Source: an uncultured Acetatifactor sp. (lineage in GTDB: Bacteria; Bacillota; Clostridia; Lachnospirales; Lachnospiraceae). Taken from it: DNA of 49,416 bases. The notes beneath the pieces were generated by a model that was not told the DNA's origin, did no database searches, and saw only the letters and a list, made by a program, of their open reading frames with translations. Where the stretch lies: assembly GCA_949840885.1 (NCBI GenBank), contig CATKYJ010000033.1, positions 1-49,416 of the forward strand. Direction: 5' to 3'. Positions 14,648 to 23,905 of the stretch are shown here, in pieces. Position numbers and translations under genes: made by a program. The number at the start of each line of letters is the position of its first letter. The stretch's first letter is position 1.

Positions 14648-16927
14648 TCACAACCCTGCCGTCCAGGCATAAAGAGGATAGAGGGACAGCTTCTCCGCAA
14701 AGGACAATCCCCACATCCCAAGCACCATCGGCACCGCCAGAACCACCGCCCCCAGCAGATAGGCCTGCAGTGCGTCTTTGCGCCAGTAGGAAAGCAGCAG
14801 CACAAAAAGCGTTGTCCCTACGCACACGAGTATCTGGGACAAGGCCAGCGCCGCAGCCATCCCTCCCACGGTTATCCAGCCAGGAATCCCACAGCAGTAG
14901 GGAATGGCTGCCGCGGAAAACCGAAGCCCTCTCAGGGGAAAAGCCGCCGAGATACTGACGATTCTGCATACATAGGGGATCAGGGACAGCAGCGCTGCTG
15001 CCAGCGCGCACACAATGGTTTTATCCCGCAGGATCCCTGGCTTTCCCCGCAGTGTAGCGCCCAGCAGATTCCAGGCGCCTTTCCCGTCTTCCATGGCCAT
15101 GGCACCGCCGAAAGCCAGAATGATTCCGAAGCTAAGCAGCAAAAAGTCAATCCGAACCCCTTCCCCTCTCGCCCCGAACAAGTACAGATAGCCTGTGTCA
15201 TACACAAAATTGCCGCCCCTTTCGCAGATACCCTCATACTGCTCCCAAACTCTCAAAAAGGCCGGGTAAAAAGCCGTCACCGCATACCAGCGGGATTTCA
15301 TGTCCTCTCCCACGCGCTCCTCGATCTCTCCGGCCAAAATCAACTCGTCGATCCGTCGGATCTCTTCAAACGCATGTATGTACTTGGCTTCCTCCGCCAG
15401 CACCAGCGACTCTTTCTCCCCTGTCAGTTCCCCCTCCAGCTTCAGCATAATGTCCTGATAATATTGCTCCTGCACGGAGAGGCTGTATTTCCGGGACAGA
15501 TCCCGCCCCCCGATCAAAATCCCGAATGCCAGCAGCACCAATGCCGCCCGGTTCATTACCAGAATCTTATAGCCCTCATGGAGCAGCAGATTGCCTGCGG
15601 GCCGAAAGGGCAGCACCCGGATATAACGCCTGCCCCGAAGCGTAAAGCCCTCTCCCTTTACAAACAGAATCAGGCAGCATGACACTCCTGTCACAATAGT
15701 CAGGGCCAAAAGCCCCAGGGTCAGCCACATCCTGGACAGGGGCTGTCCCAGCACATTGAGATTCAGGTATGCCCCGTAAAGTTTCTCCGTCCGCAGGCAG
15801 CCGGCAAGATTCAGATACTTAAGCGCCGTTCCCCTGGAAGCTGCCGGGATCCCCATGTACAGTAGATAGCTTCCCCCATACCAGATACCTCCTGCCAGAA
15901 AGGGCAGGAAATACCGCGCGGACGCCATGGAGACCGCGGCCAGTACTGTCCCAAAGCCGAAGAGCGCAAGTCCTTTTGTAAGGACAGACAGGATCAGGTA
16001 CTGTCGAATGCTGATCTGCAGGCAGGACTCCCTGTAAGCCTCAAGGGACTGGAGACTTGCCGACAGGTCTCCGAAGCCTGCCCCCTGGCCGTAAAAGAGC
16101 AGATTCTCCCCGTAAAACAGCGCTGCCATGGCCATGCAGTGGACCAGAAGCGCCGCCAGTCTGGCCCAGATGTCAGGTCCAATACCCCTGGGAGTGCTGC
16201 GGGTAATGTAGAACAGCTGCTTCTCCTTGTCCTCCAGGATCAGATATCCTATGAAAAATGCCGCGGACAGTAATAGCAGCAGGTCTGTCCACAGGTTCTC
16301 CATGGAGCCTGTGACGGCTTTCTGCGGCATCCACCGAAGCCCCTCCCCTGTTAGCTTCCCGTAATCCCCGGCGCTTTTTTCCACATTCCGGGCAGAAAAA
16401 GACGACTCTTTTGCGCCGCCGAACAGTTTGATGCTTTTCAGCATATTTTTGTTCTCCTGCACGGACAGCAGGTATTCCCCGTAATCTGCGCAGCTCTTCC
16501 ACTCCTCATACAGCTCCTCCGCCAGCATCCTCTCCTGCCGGAAAGAATCCGTGAATTTCAGATACGATTCGCTCTGATAAAGGTCTATATATGTCTCGAA
16601 TACCCCTGGGGACTCTGCCAGCATCTGTGCCTGCAGCGCCTCCCCCATATCCCTGGACATCCCCTGCAGCATCAGCACCTCCTCCACAAAGCGCAGACCG
16701 TCCATGGTTTCCTTGAAATCAGAGACATACGCCCCTTTCTCCGCCTCCGTCATCCCGGAAATCTCCTGGCAAAAGGCCCGGTAAGCGGACAGGGGCGGAT
16801 GCTCCCCGTCCGTCAGATTGGTGTACCACAGCAGAAAGCCGTTCACCGTAAGCAGAACACAGATGCCGACAAGGAAGCTGCGCCTGCCCCATATCTTTCC
16901 AATCTCAAATCCTGTCAGACACAGCAT
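14648..16927 (-). CDS. Large duplicated ABC-2 type permease
   Basis: This 759-residue membrane protein appears to contain two permease halves of about 380 residues each. Each half starts with a cytoplasmic segment and a first helix (GRRSFLVGICVLLTVNGFLL near residue 15; MNRAALVLLAFGILIGGRDL near residue 465). Each then has a large helical extracytoplasmic domain rich in E, Y and R, followed by four to five helices. The ATG at 16927 follows GGAGGAGAAAG and overlaps the upstream ATPase gene by 23 bp. It should form the transport channel energised by that ATPase. In the larger operon (response regulator, kinase, lipoprotein, ATPase, permease) it may export or repel an envelope-active compound; the substrate is unknown. 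Confidence 0.8.
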   Translation of the reverse strand: MLCLTGFEIGKIWGRRSFLVGICVLLTVNGFLLWYTNLTDGEHPPLSAYRAFCQEISGMTEAEKGAYVSDFKETMDGLRFVEEVLMLQGMSRDMGEALQAQMLAESPGVFETYIDLYQSESYLKFTDSFRQERMLAEELYEEWKSCADYGEYLLSVQENKNMLKSIKLFGGAKESSFSARNVEKSAGDYGKLTGEGLRWMPQKAVTGSMENLWTDLLLLLSAAFFIGYLILEDKEKQLFYITRSTPRGIGPDIWARLAALLVHCMAMAALFYGENLLFYGQGAGFGDLSASLQSLEAYRESCLQISIRQYLILSVLTKGLALFGFGTVLAAVSMASARYFLPFLAGGIWYGGSYLLYMGIPAASRGTALKYLNLAGCLRTEKLYGAYLNLNVLGQPLSRMWLTLGLLALTIVTGVSCCLILFVKGEGFTLRGRRYIRVLPFRPAGNLLLHEGYKILVMNRAALVLLAFGILIGGRDLSRKYSLSVQEQYYQDIMLKLEGELTGEKESLVLAEEAKYIHAFEEIRRIDELILAGEIEERVGEDMKSRWYAVTAFYPAFLRVWEQYEGICERGGNFVYDTGYLYLFGARGEGVRIDFLLLSFGIILAFGGAMAMEDGKGAWNLLGATLRGKPGILRDKTIVCALAAALLSLIPYVCRIVSISAAFPLRGLRFSAAAIPYCCGIPGWITVGGMAAALALSQILVCVGTTLFVLLLSYWRKDALQAYLLGAVVLAVPMVLGMWGLSFAEKLSLYPLYAWTAGL

Positions 16928-17714
16928 CTTTCTCCTCCTCCCCGAACAACCGCATATAGACCTCCTCCAGTCCTCCCAGGCTGCCGTATTTCCCGCGGGC
17001 GCCCTGTGCCCCGCTGTCCTCTTTGTCACACGCATCCCCGGCCCCGCAGCCGTACTTTTCACAGAGACCCTGCACTGTACCCCGATCCAGTATGCATCCT
17101 GCCTTTATCAGGATAACCTCCTTTGCGATAGGCTCGATGTCCGACACCACATGGGTGGACACCAGAATGATGCGCTCTCCGGCCAGGGACTGGATCCGTT
17201 CCCGTATCCGTACCCGCTCCTTGGGATCCAGCCCCGCCGTGGGCTCGTCCAGCACCAAGAGCCTGGGATTCCCCAGCATGGCCTGGGCAATCAAAATGCG
17301 CTGCTTCATACCGCCGGAATAGGCTCCCAGACAGCGGCGGGCCGCCTCTGTGAGATTGACATAGTCCAGCACCCGCCGTATTTCCTCCCTCTGCGCTTTT
17401 TTCGGAATGCCCTTTAGCGCAGCCATGTAGGAGAGAAACCGCTCTCCCGAAAAGCTGTCGTACAGTCCCTGCTGCTGGGGCGCATAGCCCAGGAGCCCCC
17501 TGTATGCTGCCCCCAGAGTGCCGATCTCCTTTCCCTCCCATTTCACCTGTCCCTGGGTGGGCCTGCGGTTGCCGGTTATGATATTCATCAAAGTGGACTT
17601 GCCCGCCCCGTTAGGCCCCAGCATCCCATAGATGCCTGCCTCCAGCTTCAGGGACACCTGATCCAGGGCCAGCTTGTCTTTGTATTGCTTCGTGATCCCG
17701 CAAAGTTCCAGCAC
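16905..17714 (-). CDS. ABC transporter ATP-binding protein
   Basis: This 269-residue ATPase shows Walker A GPNGAGKST (about residue 35), signature YSGGMKQR (about 134), Walker B LLVLDEPTAGLDPKER (about 153) and the switch histidine in STHVVSD. A short C-terminal tail follows. The start is a GTG at 17714, only 3 bases after the stop of the lipoprotein gene, with AAAGGGGTGG as the ribosome site inside that gene. It pairs with the overlapping permease downstream. It closely resembles the ATPase at 23000, which shares the AYSGGMKQR/GSFSGGMKQR and LDPKERIR-type segments, so both belong to the same exporter subfamily. Confidence 0.93.
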   Translation of the reverse strand: MLELCGITKQYKDKLALDQVSLKLEAGIYGMLGPNGAGKSTLMNIITGNRRPTQGQVKWEGKEIGTLGAAYRGLLGYAPQQQGLYDSFSGERFLSYMAALKGIPKKAQREEIRRVLDYVNLTEAARRCLGAYSGGMKQRILIAQAMLGNPRLLVLDEPTAGLDPKERVRIRERIQSLAGERIILVSTHVVSDIEPIAKEVILIKAGCILDRGTVQGLCEKYGCGAGDACDKEDSGAQGARGKYGSLGGLEEVYMRLFGEEEKDAVSDRI

Positions 17715-17717
17715 GGT

Positions 17718-19220
17718 CTACCACCCCTTTCCTACCATATTGATCTTGCGGAAATTGTCATTGCCCACGAACAGATCCTCCTGGGAGATCAGACCGTGCT
17801 GGTACAATGTGATCTCATAGCTGCCTCCCCAGGAGGAAGTAGCCTCATAATCATAGACTACAAGTACATCTTTTTCCAGCACGGCCTTGAAATCCAGATC
17901 CCACCCCAAAGTCTTGTTCACCAGCCCGGAATGGCTGATTTCTCCGGTATTCCTGTCAATATAAGAATAAGTGTGATCCCAGTTCTCGCCGAAGTCCGCG
18001 CAGCAGAGCTTCTCCCCAATGATGCTGCAGACTTGGTAGAAGCTGCCCGGTTCGCTGTAGACATTCCGCTCCTCCTTGGTGTCCAGGTTGATTTCCTTTA
18101 TGATGCCTCCCTCTTTCAGAGAACAGTAAAGGATATTTTCCTGGATCACAAAAGAGCGATCCCCCTTGTTGCTCATACGATATTTTTCCGTGAGCTGTCC
18201 GCTGTCTATGTTCAGGCAGGCGAATACCTCACTGGAATCTTTATACAATTCCGGATAGTCGTCATCCGAGAACATTTCCTCGTCAGAGATGATTCTGCCG
18301 TAATCCGTCCCCTGAAGCACCAGATTGCGGCCATAGCAGCTAACCACGCTCCAGGACACATTGCCCCCGAAGTCCATGGAGCATATCTCTGACAGCTCCC
18401 CTTTGTCCGGATCCAGAAATACCAGCCTGCGCTCTTCCGAATGGAAATAGGTGCTTACGCCTTCCTGGTTGGAAGTCAGCTTCTTCGTCACCATGTAGAG
18501 GCCGTTCTCATCCCCGCACACATAGTCCTCCACGGTCACGGAGGCGTCAAAGGTGTACACTTTCTCTCTGTTCGTACCGTCTAAGTCAGCCCGGTACAGG
18601 ACGCTCGACGTCCCCTCCGTATTCATGCCGCCTGCCGATTCTACCTCCACGAACTCCGACCGGGCGGTGCCGTCATTGTCCTGAGCCTTGCTAAACAGAT
18701 ATAAGCTTCCCTGATAGGTAAACAGCAATGTGTAAAAGCCGAAATCATCCCTGGAGAGCACGGAGGGGCAGTCCGGCGAATTATGGCCGCACCCTGCATT
18801 GCTGCACAGAAACACCTCCTGCAAAGTCTCAAAGTCCATGTACAGCAAGCGGGCACCGGCGCTGCCGTCCGTAAGCTCTGTGGCTACTTTCTCGATGTAG
18901 TAATAGCCGTTTTGCGTATGACACCCCTCATCAACCTGCTTACACAAAAGCTTAAGCCCGCCGTTTCCTCCGGACGCCCCACTGCCCTCTGTGCCATTGT
19001 AGGCGGAAGCGGTCTCCACGCCGTCTGCGCCGCTTTCGTCCCCGGCTTTTGTATCATATGCTGCCGCTTCTTCTCCCACCGGAATTACACTCATCTGCGA
19101 GATACTGCCTGCGGCTTCCCCTCCGCAGGCTGTGAGGGACATTGCCACCCCCGCCGCCACAACCAGAGCCTGTATGTTCCGCACCGTTTTCTTCCTGACA
19201 TTCTCCGTAAATCTCCTCAT
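17718..19220 (-). CDS. Lipoprotein with beta-propeller-like repeats
   Basis: This 500-residue exported protein has a basic N-terminus, a hydrophobic stretch and a lipobox SLTAC (cysteine at residue 32), so it should be lipid-anchored outside the membrane. A low-complexity G/A/E/S linker reaches about residue 95. The remainder is beta-rich, with recurring segments of the type LYLFSK, VYTFDASV and LVFLDPDKGEL, as in propeller-like extracytoplasmic sensor proteins. Two cysteines occur in CSNAGCGHNSPDC. The ATG follows AAGGAGGT. It sits between the histidine kinase and the ABC transporter in one operon and may present a signal to the kinase or hand a substrate to the transporter; both are inferences. 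Confidence 0.8.
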   Translation of the reverse strand: MRRFTENVRKKTVRNIQALVVAAGVAMSLTACGGEAAGSISQMSVIPVGEEAAAYDTKAGDESGADGVETASAYNGTEGSGASGGNGGLKLLCKQVDEGCHTQNGYYYIEKVATELTDGSAGARLLYMDFETLQEVFLCSNAGCGHNSPDCPSVLSRDDFGFYTLLFTYQGSLYLFSKAQDNDGTARSEFVEVESAGGMNTEGTSSVLYRADLDGTNREKVYTFDASVTVEDYVCGDENGLYMVTKKLTSNQEGVSTYFHSEERRLVFLDPDKGELSEICSMDFGGNVSWSVVSCYGRNLVLQGTDYGRIISDEEMFSDDDYPELYKDSSEVFACLNIDSGQLTEKYRMSNKGDRSFVIQENILYCSLKEGGIIKEINLDTKEERNVYSEPGSFYQVCSIIGEKLCCADFGENWDHTYSYIDRNTGEISHSGLVNKTLGWDLDFKAVLEKDVLVVYDYEATSSWGGSYEITLYQHGLISQEDLFVGNDNFRKINMVGKGW

Positions 19221-19289
19221 AAAAAAGACCTCCTTGCGCTTTTTTGAAATGCATCAAGGAGATCTTAATCTGTAAAAGTCAAATTTTCG

Positions 19290-20705
19290 TCAAACCGTGA
19301 GAAATATTTTTACCGCCGCCCCCCGGGGAGCCAGATTCCCCAGCCGCAGACAGCCCCCTTGCTTCTCGCAGAGCACCCGGCTGATGGCAAGCCCCATACC
19401 CAGATGGCCGTCCCCCCGGCCGGCGGGCAGAAGCGCTTTCCCCTGGCTTTTCAGAAGCTCCTGCGGGAATCCCGGACCGTCGTCCGCCACAGTCACCGTC
19501 AGCCCTCCCTCCTCTCGCTCAAACTCCACGGACACCGCGCTCTCGGCATAGCGGGCCGCATTTTCGAATACGTTTTCCAGCACACGGAAGAACATGGTTC
19601 TGTCCACCATGAGACAGCTCTCTGTGGGCGGATTTCCCATATGCAGGGTAATCCCGGCCCTGTCGGCCATCACCTTAAGGTCGTCCCGGGCCTCTTTCAC
19701 GAGCTCCCCCGCCCCCACCTGTCTCCTGACAGGTTCCATGTCCTCCAGCCGGTTCAGCACCCGGACAGACTCTGTGTACTGCTCCAGGCGCAGGGCCGCC
19801 GCCTTTAGATTGGACGCGATGCGGGCCGACTTCTCCGGGCTCAGGTCCCCGGCCGGCAGATGCATCTGCAGATACTCCGCGTATCCCTGGATAATGGCGA
19901 TGGGATTGCGCAGATCGTGGGCAATGGAAGCCTGCATGAGCCTGCGCTGGTCCAAAAGCCTCCACATGGATTTATTGTTCCGGGCCAGCTCCAGGCGCAT
20001 GCGCTCAAAAGACTCACACAAAGCCCCCATCTCGTCCCCGCAGGAGTACTCTATGGAGAAATCCAGATCCCTGTCCGCAATCCGGGCCGTGGCCTTTGAC
20101 AGAATGGCAAGGGGCTCCTCCAGCCGCCTCTTGTAGAAAAAGAAACCGGCGAACAGGATCCCGCCCACAGACAGCAGCGCCGGCACCGCCACCATAGCGG
20201 CGCCGCAGAACTGATAGGCCAGCTTGCGCTTCGGCGTCAGGGTATCAAAGCTCTTCTCGATCTTTTCGATGGAGTAGGTAACGTCCCCATACTCCCCGAC
20301 AACCCTGCTCTCCTCTGCGAGCACGCCCTCCGGCCCTACAGATTTAGTCAGTATCGGGGGGAGCTTTATGACCTCGCCGAAATCCAGCAGTGTGGTCGAC
20401 TCCGTCAACGAGCCGTCCGGCCGTATCTCCCGTATGGTCAGGTAGGCCGCCTCCGGATCCGGCAGAAGAGAATGCCGGAAAGCCGCACAGCCCCAAATCG
20501 TCAGGCCGGACAATGCCGTTACCCCGCCGAACACCGCAAATACCACCAGCAGAAAAAAGCCGCGCAGCCCTCTTATGCCGTCGGGTTTCTTTCCCGGTCC
20601 GCCCCAGGGCATTCTCCCCCGCTTTCCCGCCCCATTGTTCCGGCAGTCGGCGCCCTTCGCTCCATCCATACCGTTCCCCCCGCTTCCGGTGCACTTTTCT
20701 TTCAT
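19290..20705 (-). CDS. Sensor histidine kinase
   Basis: This 471-residue protein has a Gly-rich basic cytoplasmic N-terminus, a first membrane helix (about residues 48-70), an extracytoplasmic domain of about 90 residues and a second helix near 175-195. A HAMP-like linker follows, then the HisKA segment SIAHDLRNPIAIIQGYAEYL with the phosphorylated histidine. The ATP-binding domain has an N-box ENVFENAARYAE, DDGPGFP and GHLGMGLAISR. It starts at 20705 in a TGATG overlap with the response regulator stop codon; an ATG four codons earlier is possible. It forms a two-component system with that regulator and is followed by the lipoprotein and ABC genes that the pair probably controls. Confidence 0.93.
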   Translation of the reverse strand: MKEKCTGSGGNGMDGAKGADCRNNGAGKRGRMPWGGPGKKPDGIRGLRGFFLLVVFAVFGGVTALSGLTIWGCAAFRHSLLPDPEAAYLTIREIRPDGSLTESTTLLDFGEVIKLPPILTKSVGPEGVLAEESRVVGEYGDVTYSIEKIEKSFDTLTPKRKLAYQFCGAAMVAVPALLSVGGILFAGFFFYKRRLEEPLAILSKATARIADRDLDFSIEYSCGDEMGALCESFERMRLELARNNKSMWRLLDQRRLMQASIAHDLRNPIAIIQGYAEYLQMHLPAGDLSPEKSARIASNLKAAALRLEQYTESVRVLNRLEDMEPVRRQVGAGELVKEARDDLKVMADRAGITLHMGNPPTESCLMVDRTMFFRVLENVFENAARYAESAVSVEFEREEGGLTVTVADDGPGFPQELLKSQGKALLPAGRGDGHLGMGLAISRVLCEKQGGCLRLGNLAPRGAAVKIFLTV

Positions 20706-21379
20706 CAGCGGTTCCATTTATACCCTACCCCCCATACCGTCTCAATGTACTCATGCCCTGTGATTTCCCGCAGCTTTGCCCTGATCTTGCGCACATGCTC
20801 TTTTATGACACTGCTGTCACCCTCTGCGTCATATCCCCACAGCACCTCGTAGATATGCTCCCTGTCAAACACCTGCCCCCCGTTGGTCATCAGAAACTCG
20901 ATCAGGTCAAATTCCTTTCTGGAAAAGGGAATCTCCTCCCCATGCCAGGAGACGATCCGCTGGGACAGATCCACGATCAGCTCTCCGGAGGTCAGCACGG
21001 AAGAACGGCTGCGGTTCCTCTCGTCCCTGCGCAGGTGGGCCGCCACCCTGGCGGACAGTTCGTTGAGGCTGAAAGGCTTCGTGATATAGTCGTCCCCGCC
21101 GTACTGCAGGCCGTTGATCTTGTCCTGCTCCGTGACCCTGGCAGTGAGAAACAGGATGGGACACGGGATATGCTCCCGTATACTCCTGCACAGCTCCAGG
21201 CCGTCCATCCCCGGCATATTGATGTCCAAAATGATCAGATCCGGCTGCCGCTTCAGAAAGGAGAGCGCCTGGCTGCCGCTGTTTGCCGCAAGGGTTTCAT
21301 AGCCGCAGTCCCGAAGATGATCCGAGATAAGCTCCGTCATCATCTCTTCATCGTCCACTATCAATATCTTATACGCCAT
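20705..21379 (-). CDS. OmpR/PhoB family response regulator
   Basis: This 224-residue protein has a receiver domain (ILIVDDEEMM, phospho-acceptor in LIILDINMPGMDG, DDYITKPFSL) and a C-terminal winged helix (FSRKEFDLIEFLMTNGG, then SVIKEHVRKIRAKL and TVWGVGYKW), the standard OmpR arrangement. The ATG at 21379 has GGAGG upstream. It is the first gene of a five-gene leftward operon with its kinase, a lipoprotein and an ABC exporter. Confidence 0.95.
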   Translation of the reverse strand: MAYKILIVDDEEMMTELISDHLRDCGYETLAANSGSQALSFLKRQPDLIILDINMPGMDGLELCRSIREHIPCPILFLTARVTEQDKINGLQYGGDDYITKPFSLNELSARVAAHLRRDERNRSRSSVLTSGELIVDLSQRIVSWHGEEIPFSRKEFDLIEFLMTNGGQVFDREHIYEVLWGYDAEGDSSVIKEHVRKIRAKLREITGHEYIETVWGVGYKWNR

Positions 21380-21711
21380 TGCTTCCGCCTCCGCTGGCCC
21401 TGCCTCCGGCCCTCCGGTCTTCCCTCCGGAGCCGTCCGCCGTTTCTTTCCCGGGCTAAGGACATCATACCACGGATTGGCGTGTTGTGCAATTTATGGTT
21501 TTCGTGCCCGCAGTGGAAAAACGCCGCTGCTTCTTACGAGTCCTTATATTTGCACTTTGGCAACAGGCTATGTACAATTACCAGCATTCACAAAAATCTG
21601 CCGCGTAACCCGACTCACGAGCCGGAGGCGCCGGGAATATGGCGGCAAATTTCAAAATAATTTGCACATTTTGCCCTGCTGAATTGTTATACTAAGTGAG
21701 GAGGTGATGAA
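21380..21711. promoter_or_regulatory. Divergent intergenic region between response regulator and sigma factor
   Basis: This 332-bp region has a GC-rich left part and an AT-rich right part. On the plus strand an extended -10, TG-T-TATACT (21686-21693), lies 19 bp upstream of the sigma-factor start codon; TTGCAC at 21662 is too far away for a standard -35. No leftward promoter could be defined with confidence and no gene was seen. Confidence 0.4.
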
Positions 21712-22221
21712 ATGGCGTACGGCGGGGAGTTTTCAGACCATGCCGGGGAGTTTGAGAAAATCATTGCTGCGTATTACGAGGACATCTACAAATTCTGCTT
21801 CCGGAAAATCCGCGACCCGGCGGAGGCCCAGGACCTTACGCAGGACACTTTCATCCGCTTTATGGATGCTGCCGGCACATATGTCGATATCGAAAAGCCA
21901 AAGGCTCTGCTCTATACCATCGCCAGAAATCTCTGTCTGAACTGGCTCAAAAGAGCGCGCCCGGTCTCTCTGGACGAACCCGAAAACGGCATCGCGCCTG
22001 TAGCGGACGATTTTTCGGACGAATCTATCCGGAAAGTCTACCTGTCCATTGCGGTTTCCGCATTGCCGGACGATCAGCAGGAGATCCTGATTTTGCGGTA
22101 TGGGCAGGGTTTGAAGATAGGTGAAATCGCGGAGATACTCGGCCTTTCGCGGTTTCAGGTCATGTACCAGATACGCAGCGCTCTGGACAGGCTCAGGAAA
22201 AACATGAGAAAGGAGGACTGA
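21712..22221 (+). CDS. ECF-type RNA polymerase sigma factor
   Basis: This 169-residue sigma-70 family protein has region 2 (YYEDIYKFCFRKIRDPAEAQ, DLTQDTFIRFMD and TIARNLCLNWLKR) and region 4 (LPDDQQEILILRYGQGL and IAEILGLSRFQVMYQIRSAL). It lacks regions 1 and 3, as expected for an extracytoplasmic-function sigma factor. The ATG at 21712 follows GAGGAGGTGAT. It starts a four-gene rightward operon with a membrane protein and an ABC exporter. It probably directs RNA polymerase to its own operon once a signal releases it. The neighbouring membrane protein is the candidate anti-sigma factor. Confidence 0.93.
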   Translation: MAYGGEFSDHAGEFEKIIAAYYEDIYKFCFRKIRDPAEAQDLTQDTFIRFMDAAGTYVDIEKPKALLYTIARNLCLNWLKRARPVSLDEPENGIAPVADDFSDESIRKVYLSIAVSALPDDQQEILILRYGQGLKIGEIAEILGLSRFQVMYQIRSALDRLRKNMRKED

Positions 22222-22223
22222 CA

Positions 22224-22982
22224 GTGAAACAGAACTTGAAAAAAGAATTGAAACAATTATACAGTGATGTGCCGCCTATACCGGATTCCCGCAAGATAGC
22301 TGATCTTATGGCCCAGGCAGGCTCAAAAGCGCCTGCGCTGCCAAGGGAATCCTCCCTGCTCTGGTTTATCAGAACACAGATCCGCTTTGTAAACCGGAAA
22401 TTCCTGCTGGTTCAGTTTTTGCTGATTTGTTTGTACGGGTTCCTTACAACGGCAGTTTTGCAGGACAATGACGCATTTCTTTTGCTGGTTCCCTTTGCCC
22501 CTATTGCGGTTTTGCTTGGAACGGGAGAGTTTTCGCGGTCTTTCTACTGCAACATGACAGAGTTGGAATTTCCGTCCCGCTTTTCTTTGACGCAAATTTT
22601 GCTGGCAAGGCTGTTGATAGCGGCAGTGATCGATATGCTATCGCTGAGCAGTATGCTGCTCTTCACCGCAATGAAAACGTATCTCACGTTTGGCTCATTG
22701 ATCCTATATGGACTCGTTCCCAGCCTCCTGGCTGCGGCAGGCGCCCTGTTCCTGATCAACCGCAGCCGTGGCGGGGATGCTCGTTATTATGTGTCCGCGT
22801 ACTGCATCACGCTTTCCGCCATTGGCGCGATTTCCCTGACCGCCTGGCCTGCCTGGTACAACGGCGCAGCCACGGCTGTCTGGCTGCTTGTGCTGGCAGT
22901 CAGCGCAATGGCCTTTGCCGCAGAGGTATACAAGCTGCTGCGCGATTGCTCCGGATGGCTGGAGTGCGCGAAGCTGCAATAA
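22224..22982 (+). CDS. Membrane protein, possible anti-sigma factor
   Basis: This 252-residue protein has a soluble N-terminal part of about 55 residues (KKELKQLYSDVPPIPDSRKI) and about six hydrophobic helices between residues 60 and 240. The start is GTG at 22224, two bases after the sigma-factor stop, with GGAGG inside the sigma gene. It has no zinc-binding HxxxCxxC motif, so it is not a classical ZAS-domain anti-sigma factor. Position directly after an ECF sigma gene and the cytosolic N-terminus make a membrane-held anti-sigma role plausible; it could equally be a transporter subunit. I do not recognise the family. Confidence 0.7.
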   Translation: MKQNLKKELKQLYSDVPPIPDSRKIADLMAQAGSKAPALPRESSLLWFIRTQIRFVNRKFLLVQFLLICLYGFLTTAVLQDNDAFLLLVPFAPIAVLLGTGEFSRSFYCNMTELEFPSRFSLTQILLARLLIAAVIDMLSLSSMLLFTAMKTYLTFGSLILYGLVPSLLAAAGALFLINRSRGGDARYYVSAYCITLSAIGAISLTAWPAWYNGAATAVWLLVLAVSAMAFAAEVYKLLRDCSGWLECAKLQ

Positions 22983-22999
22983 AAAAGGAGGTGTCACAT

Positions 23000-23905
23000 T
23001 TGGAACTTACATTTGACAGACTGACAAAACAATTTCAAAACAAAATTGCCGTTGACCGCTTCAGCTATACCATGACAGGCGGCGTATACGGTCTGCTGGG
23101 CGCAAACGGCGCAGGCAAGACCACGCTGATGCGTATGCTGTGCACGGTGCTGAAGCCAACCGGCGGAGAAATCCTTTACAACGGCAGCCCCATCGAAAGA
23201 ATGGGTGTGGCATATCGCGACATCCTCGGCTATCTGCCCCAGAATTTTGGCTACTACCCCGATTTCTCCGCCCGGGACTTTATGCTGTATATGGCTTCGC
23301 TGAAAGGGATTCCCGGACACGCGGCGAAGCGTCGGGCAGACGAGCTTTTACACATGGTGGGCCTGTCCGACGTGGCAAGGGAAAAAGTGGGCTCTTTCTC
23401 CGGCGGCATGAAGCAGCGCCTGGGAATCGCCCAAGCCGTCCTCAATGATCCCAAAATTCTCGTGCTGGATGAGCCCACAGCCGGCCTTGACCCCAAGGAG
23501 CGGATTCGATTCCGCAATCTGATTTCCGATCTTTCGCAAGACAAGATCGTCGTACTTTCCACCCATATTGTCAGTGATGTGGAATATATCTCCGATCAGA
23601 TTGTGATGATGAAAAAGGGCAGGCTGATTCTTAGCGGCAGTCCGGCCGAGCTGACCGAAAGCGCCGCCGGTCTTGTCTGGACGCTGACCGTACCAGGCAG
23701 CCAGGTAAGATTATATGAGGCCGATTTCTATATCTGCAACCTGCGGCATATGGGGGACATGGCTGAGCTTCGCATCGTCTCCGAAGAAAAGCCGGCCCCC
23801 ACGGCACAGAGTGTACCTGCAAACTTAGAAGACTTATTCCTCTATCACTTCGCAGACGAACTGGAGCGAAGCAATACTCACCCCAAAGGAGGCCCACAGC
23901 AATGA
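23000..23905 (+). CDS. ABC transporter ATP-binding protein
   Basis: This 301-residue ATPase has Walker A GANGAGKTT, signature FSGGMKQRLG, Walker B ILVLDEPTAGLDPKER and the switch histidine in STHIVSD. A C-terminal extension of about 90 residues follows the nucleotide-binding domain. The start is taken as TTG at 23000, with AAAGGAGG 8 bases upstream; an in-frame ATG at 22946 lies inside the previous gene without a ribosome site. Its stop overlaps the permease start (ATGA at 23902). It powers the permease of this sigma-controlled exporter. Confidence 0.92.
   Translation: MELTFDRLTKQFQNKIAVDRFSYTMTGGVYGLLGANGAGKTTLMRMLCTVLKPTGGEILYNGSPIERMGVAYRDILGYLPQNFGYYPDFSARDFMLYMASLKGIPGHAAKRRADELLHMVGLSDVAREKVGSFSGGMKQRLGIAQAVLNDPKILVLDEPTAGLDPKERIRFRNLISDLSQDKIVVLSTHIVSDVEYISDQIVMMKKGRLILSGSPAELTESAAGLVWTLTVPGSQVRLYEADFYICNLRHMGDMAELRIVSEEKPAPTAQSVPANLEDLFLYHFADELERSNTHPKGGPQQ

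Noticed and set aside
14579..14674. A 31-codon frame after the GGDEF gene (MKQQEQQKEKQKK...)
   Set aside because: It overlaps the end of the permease gene on the other strand and is a lysine/glutamine run with no homology clue.
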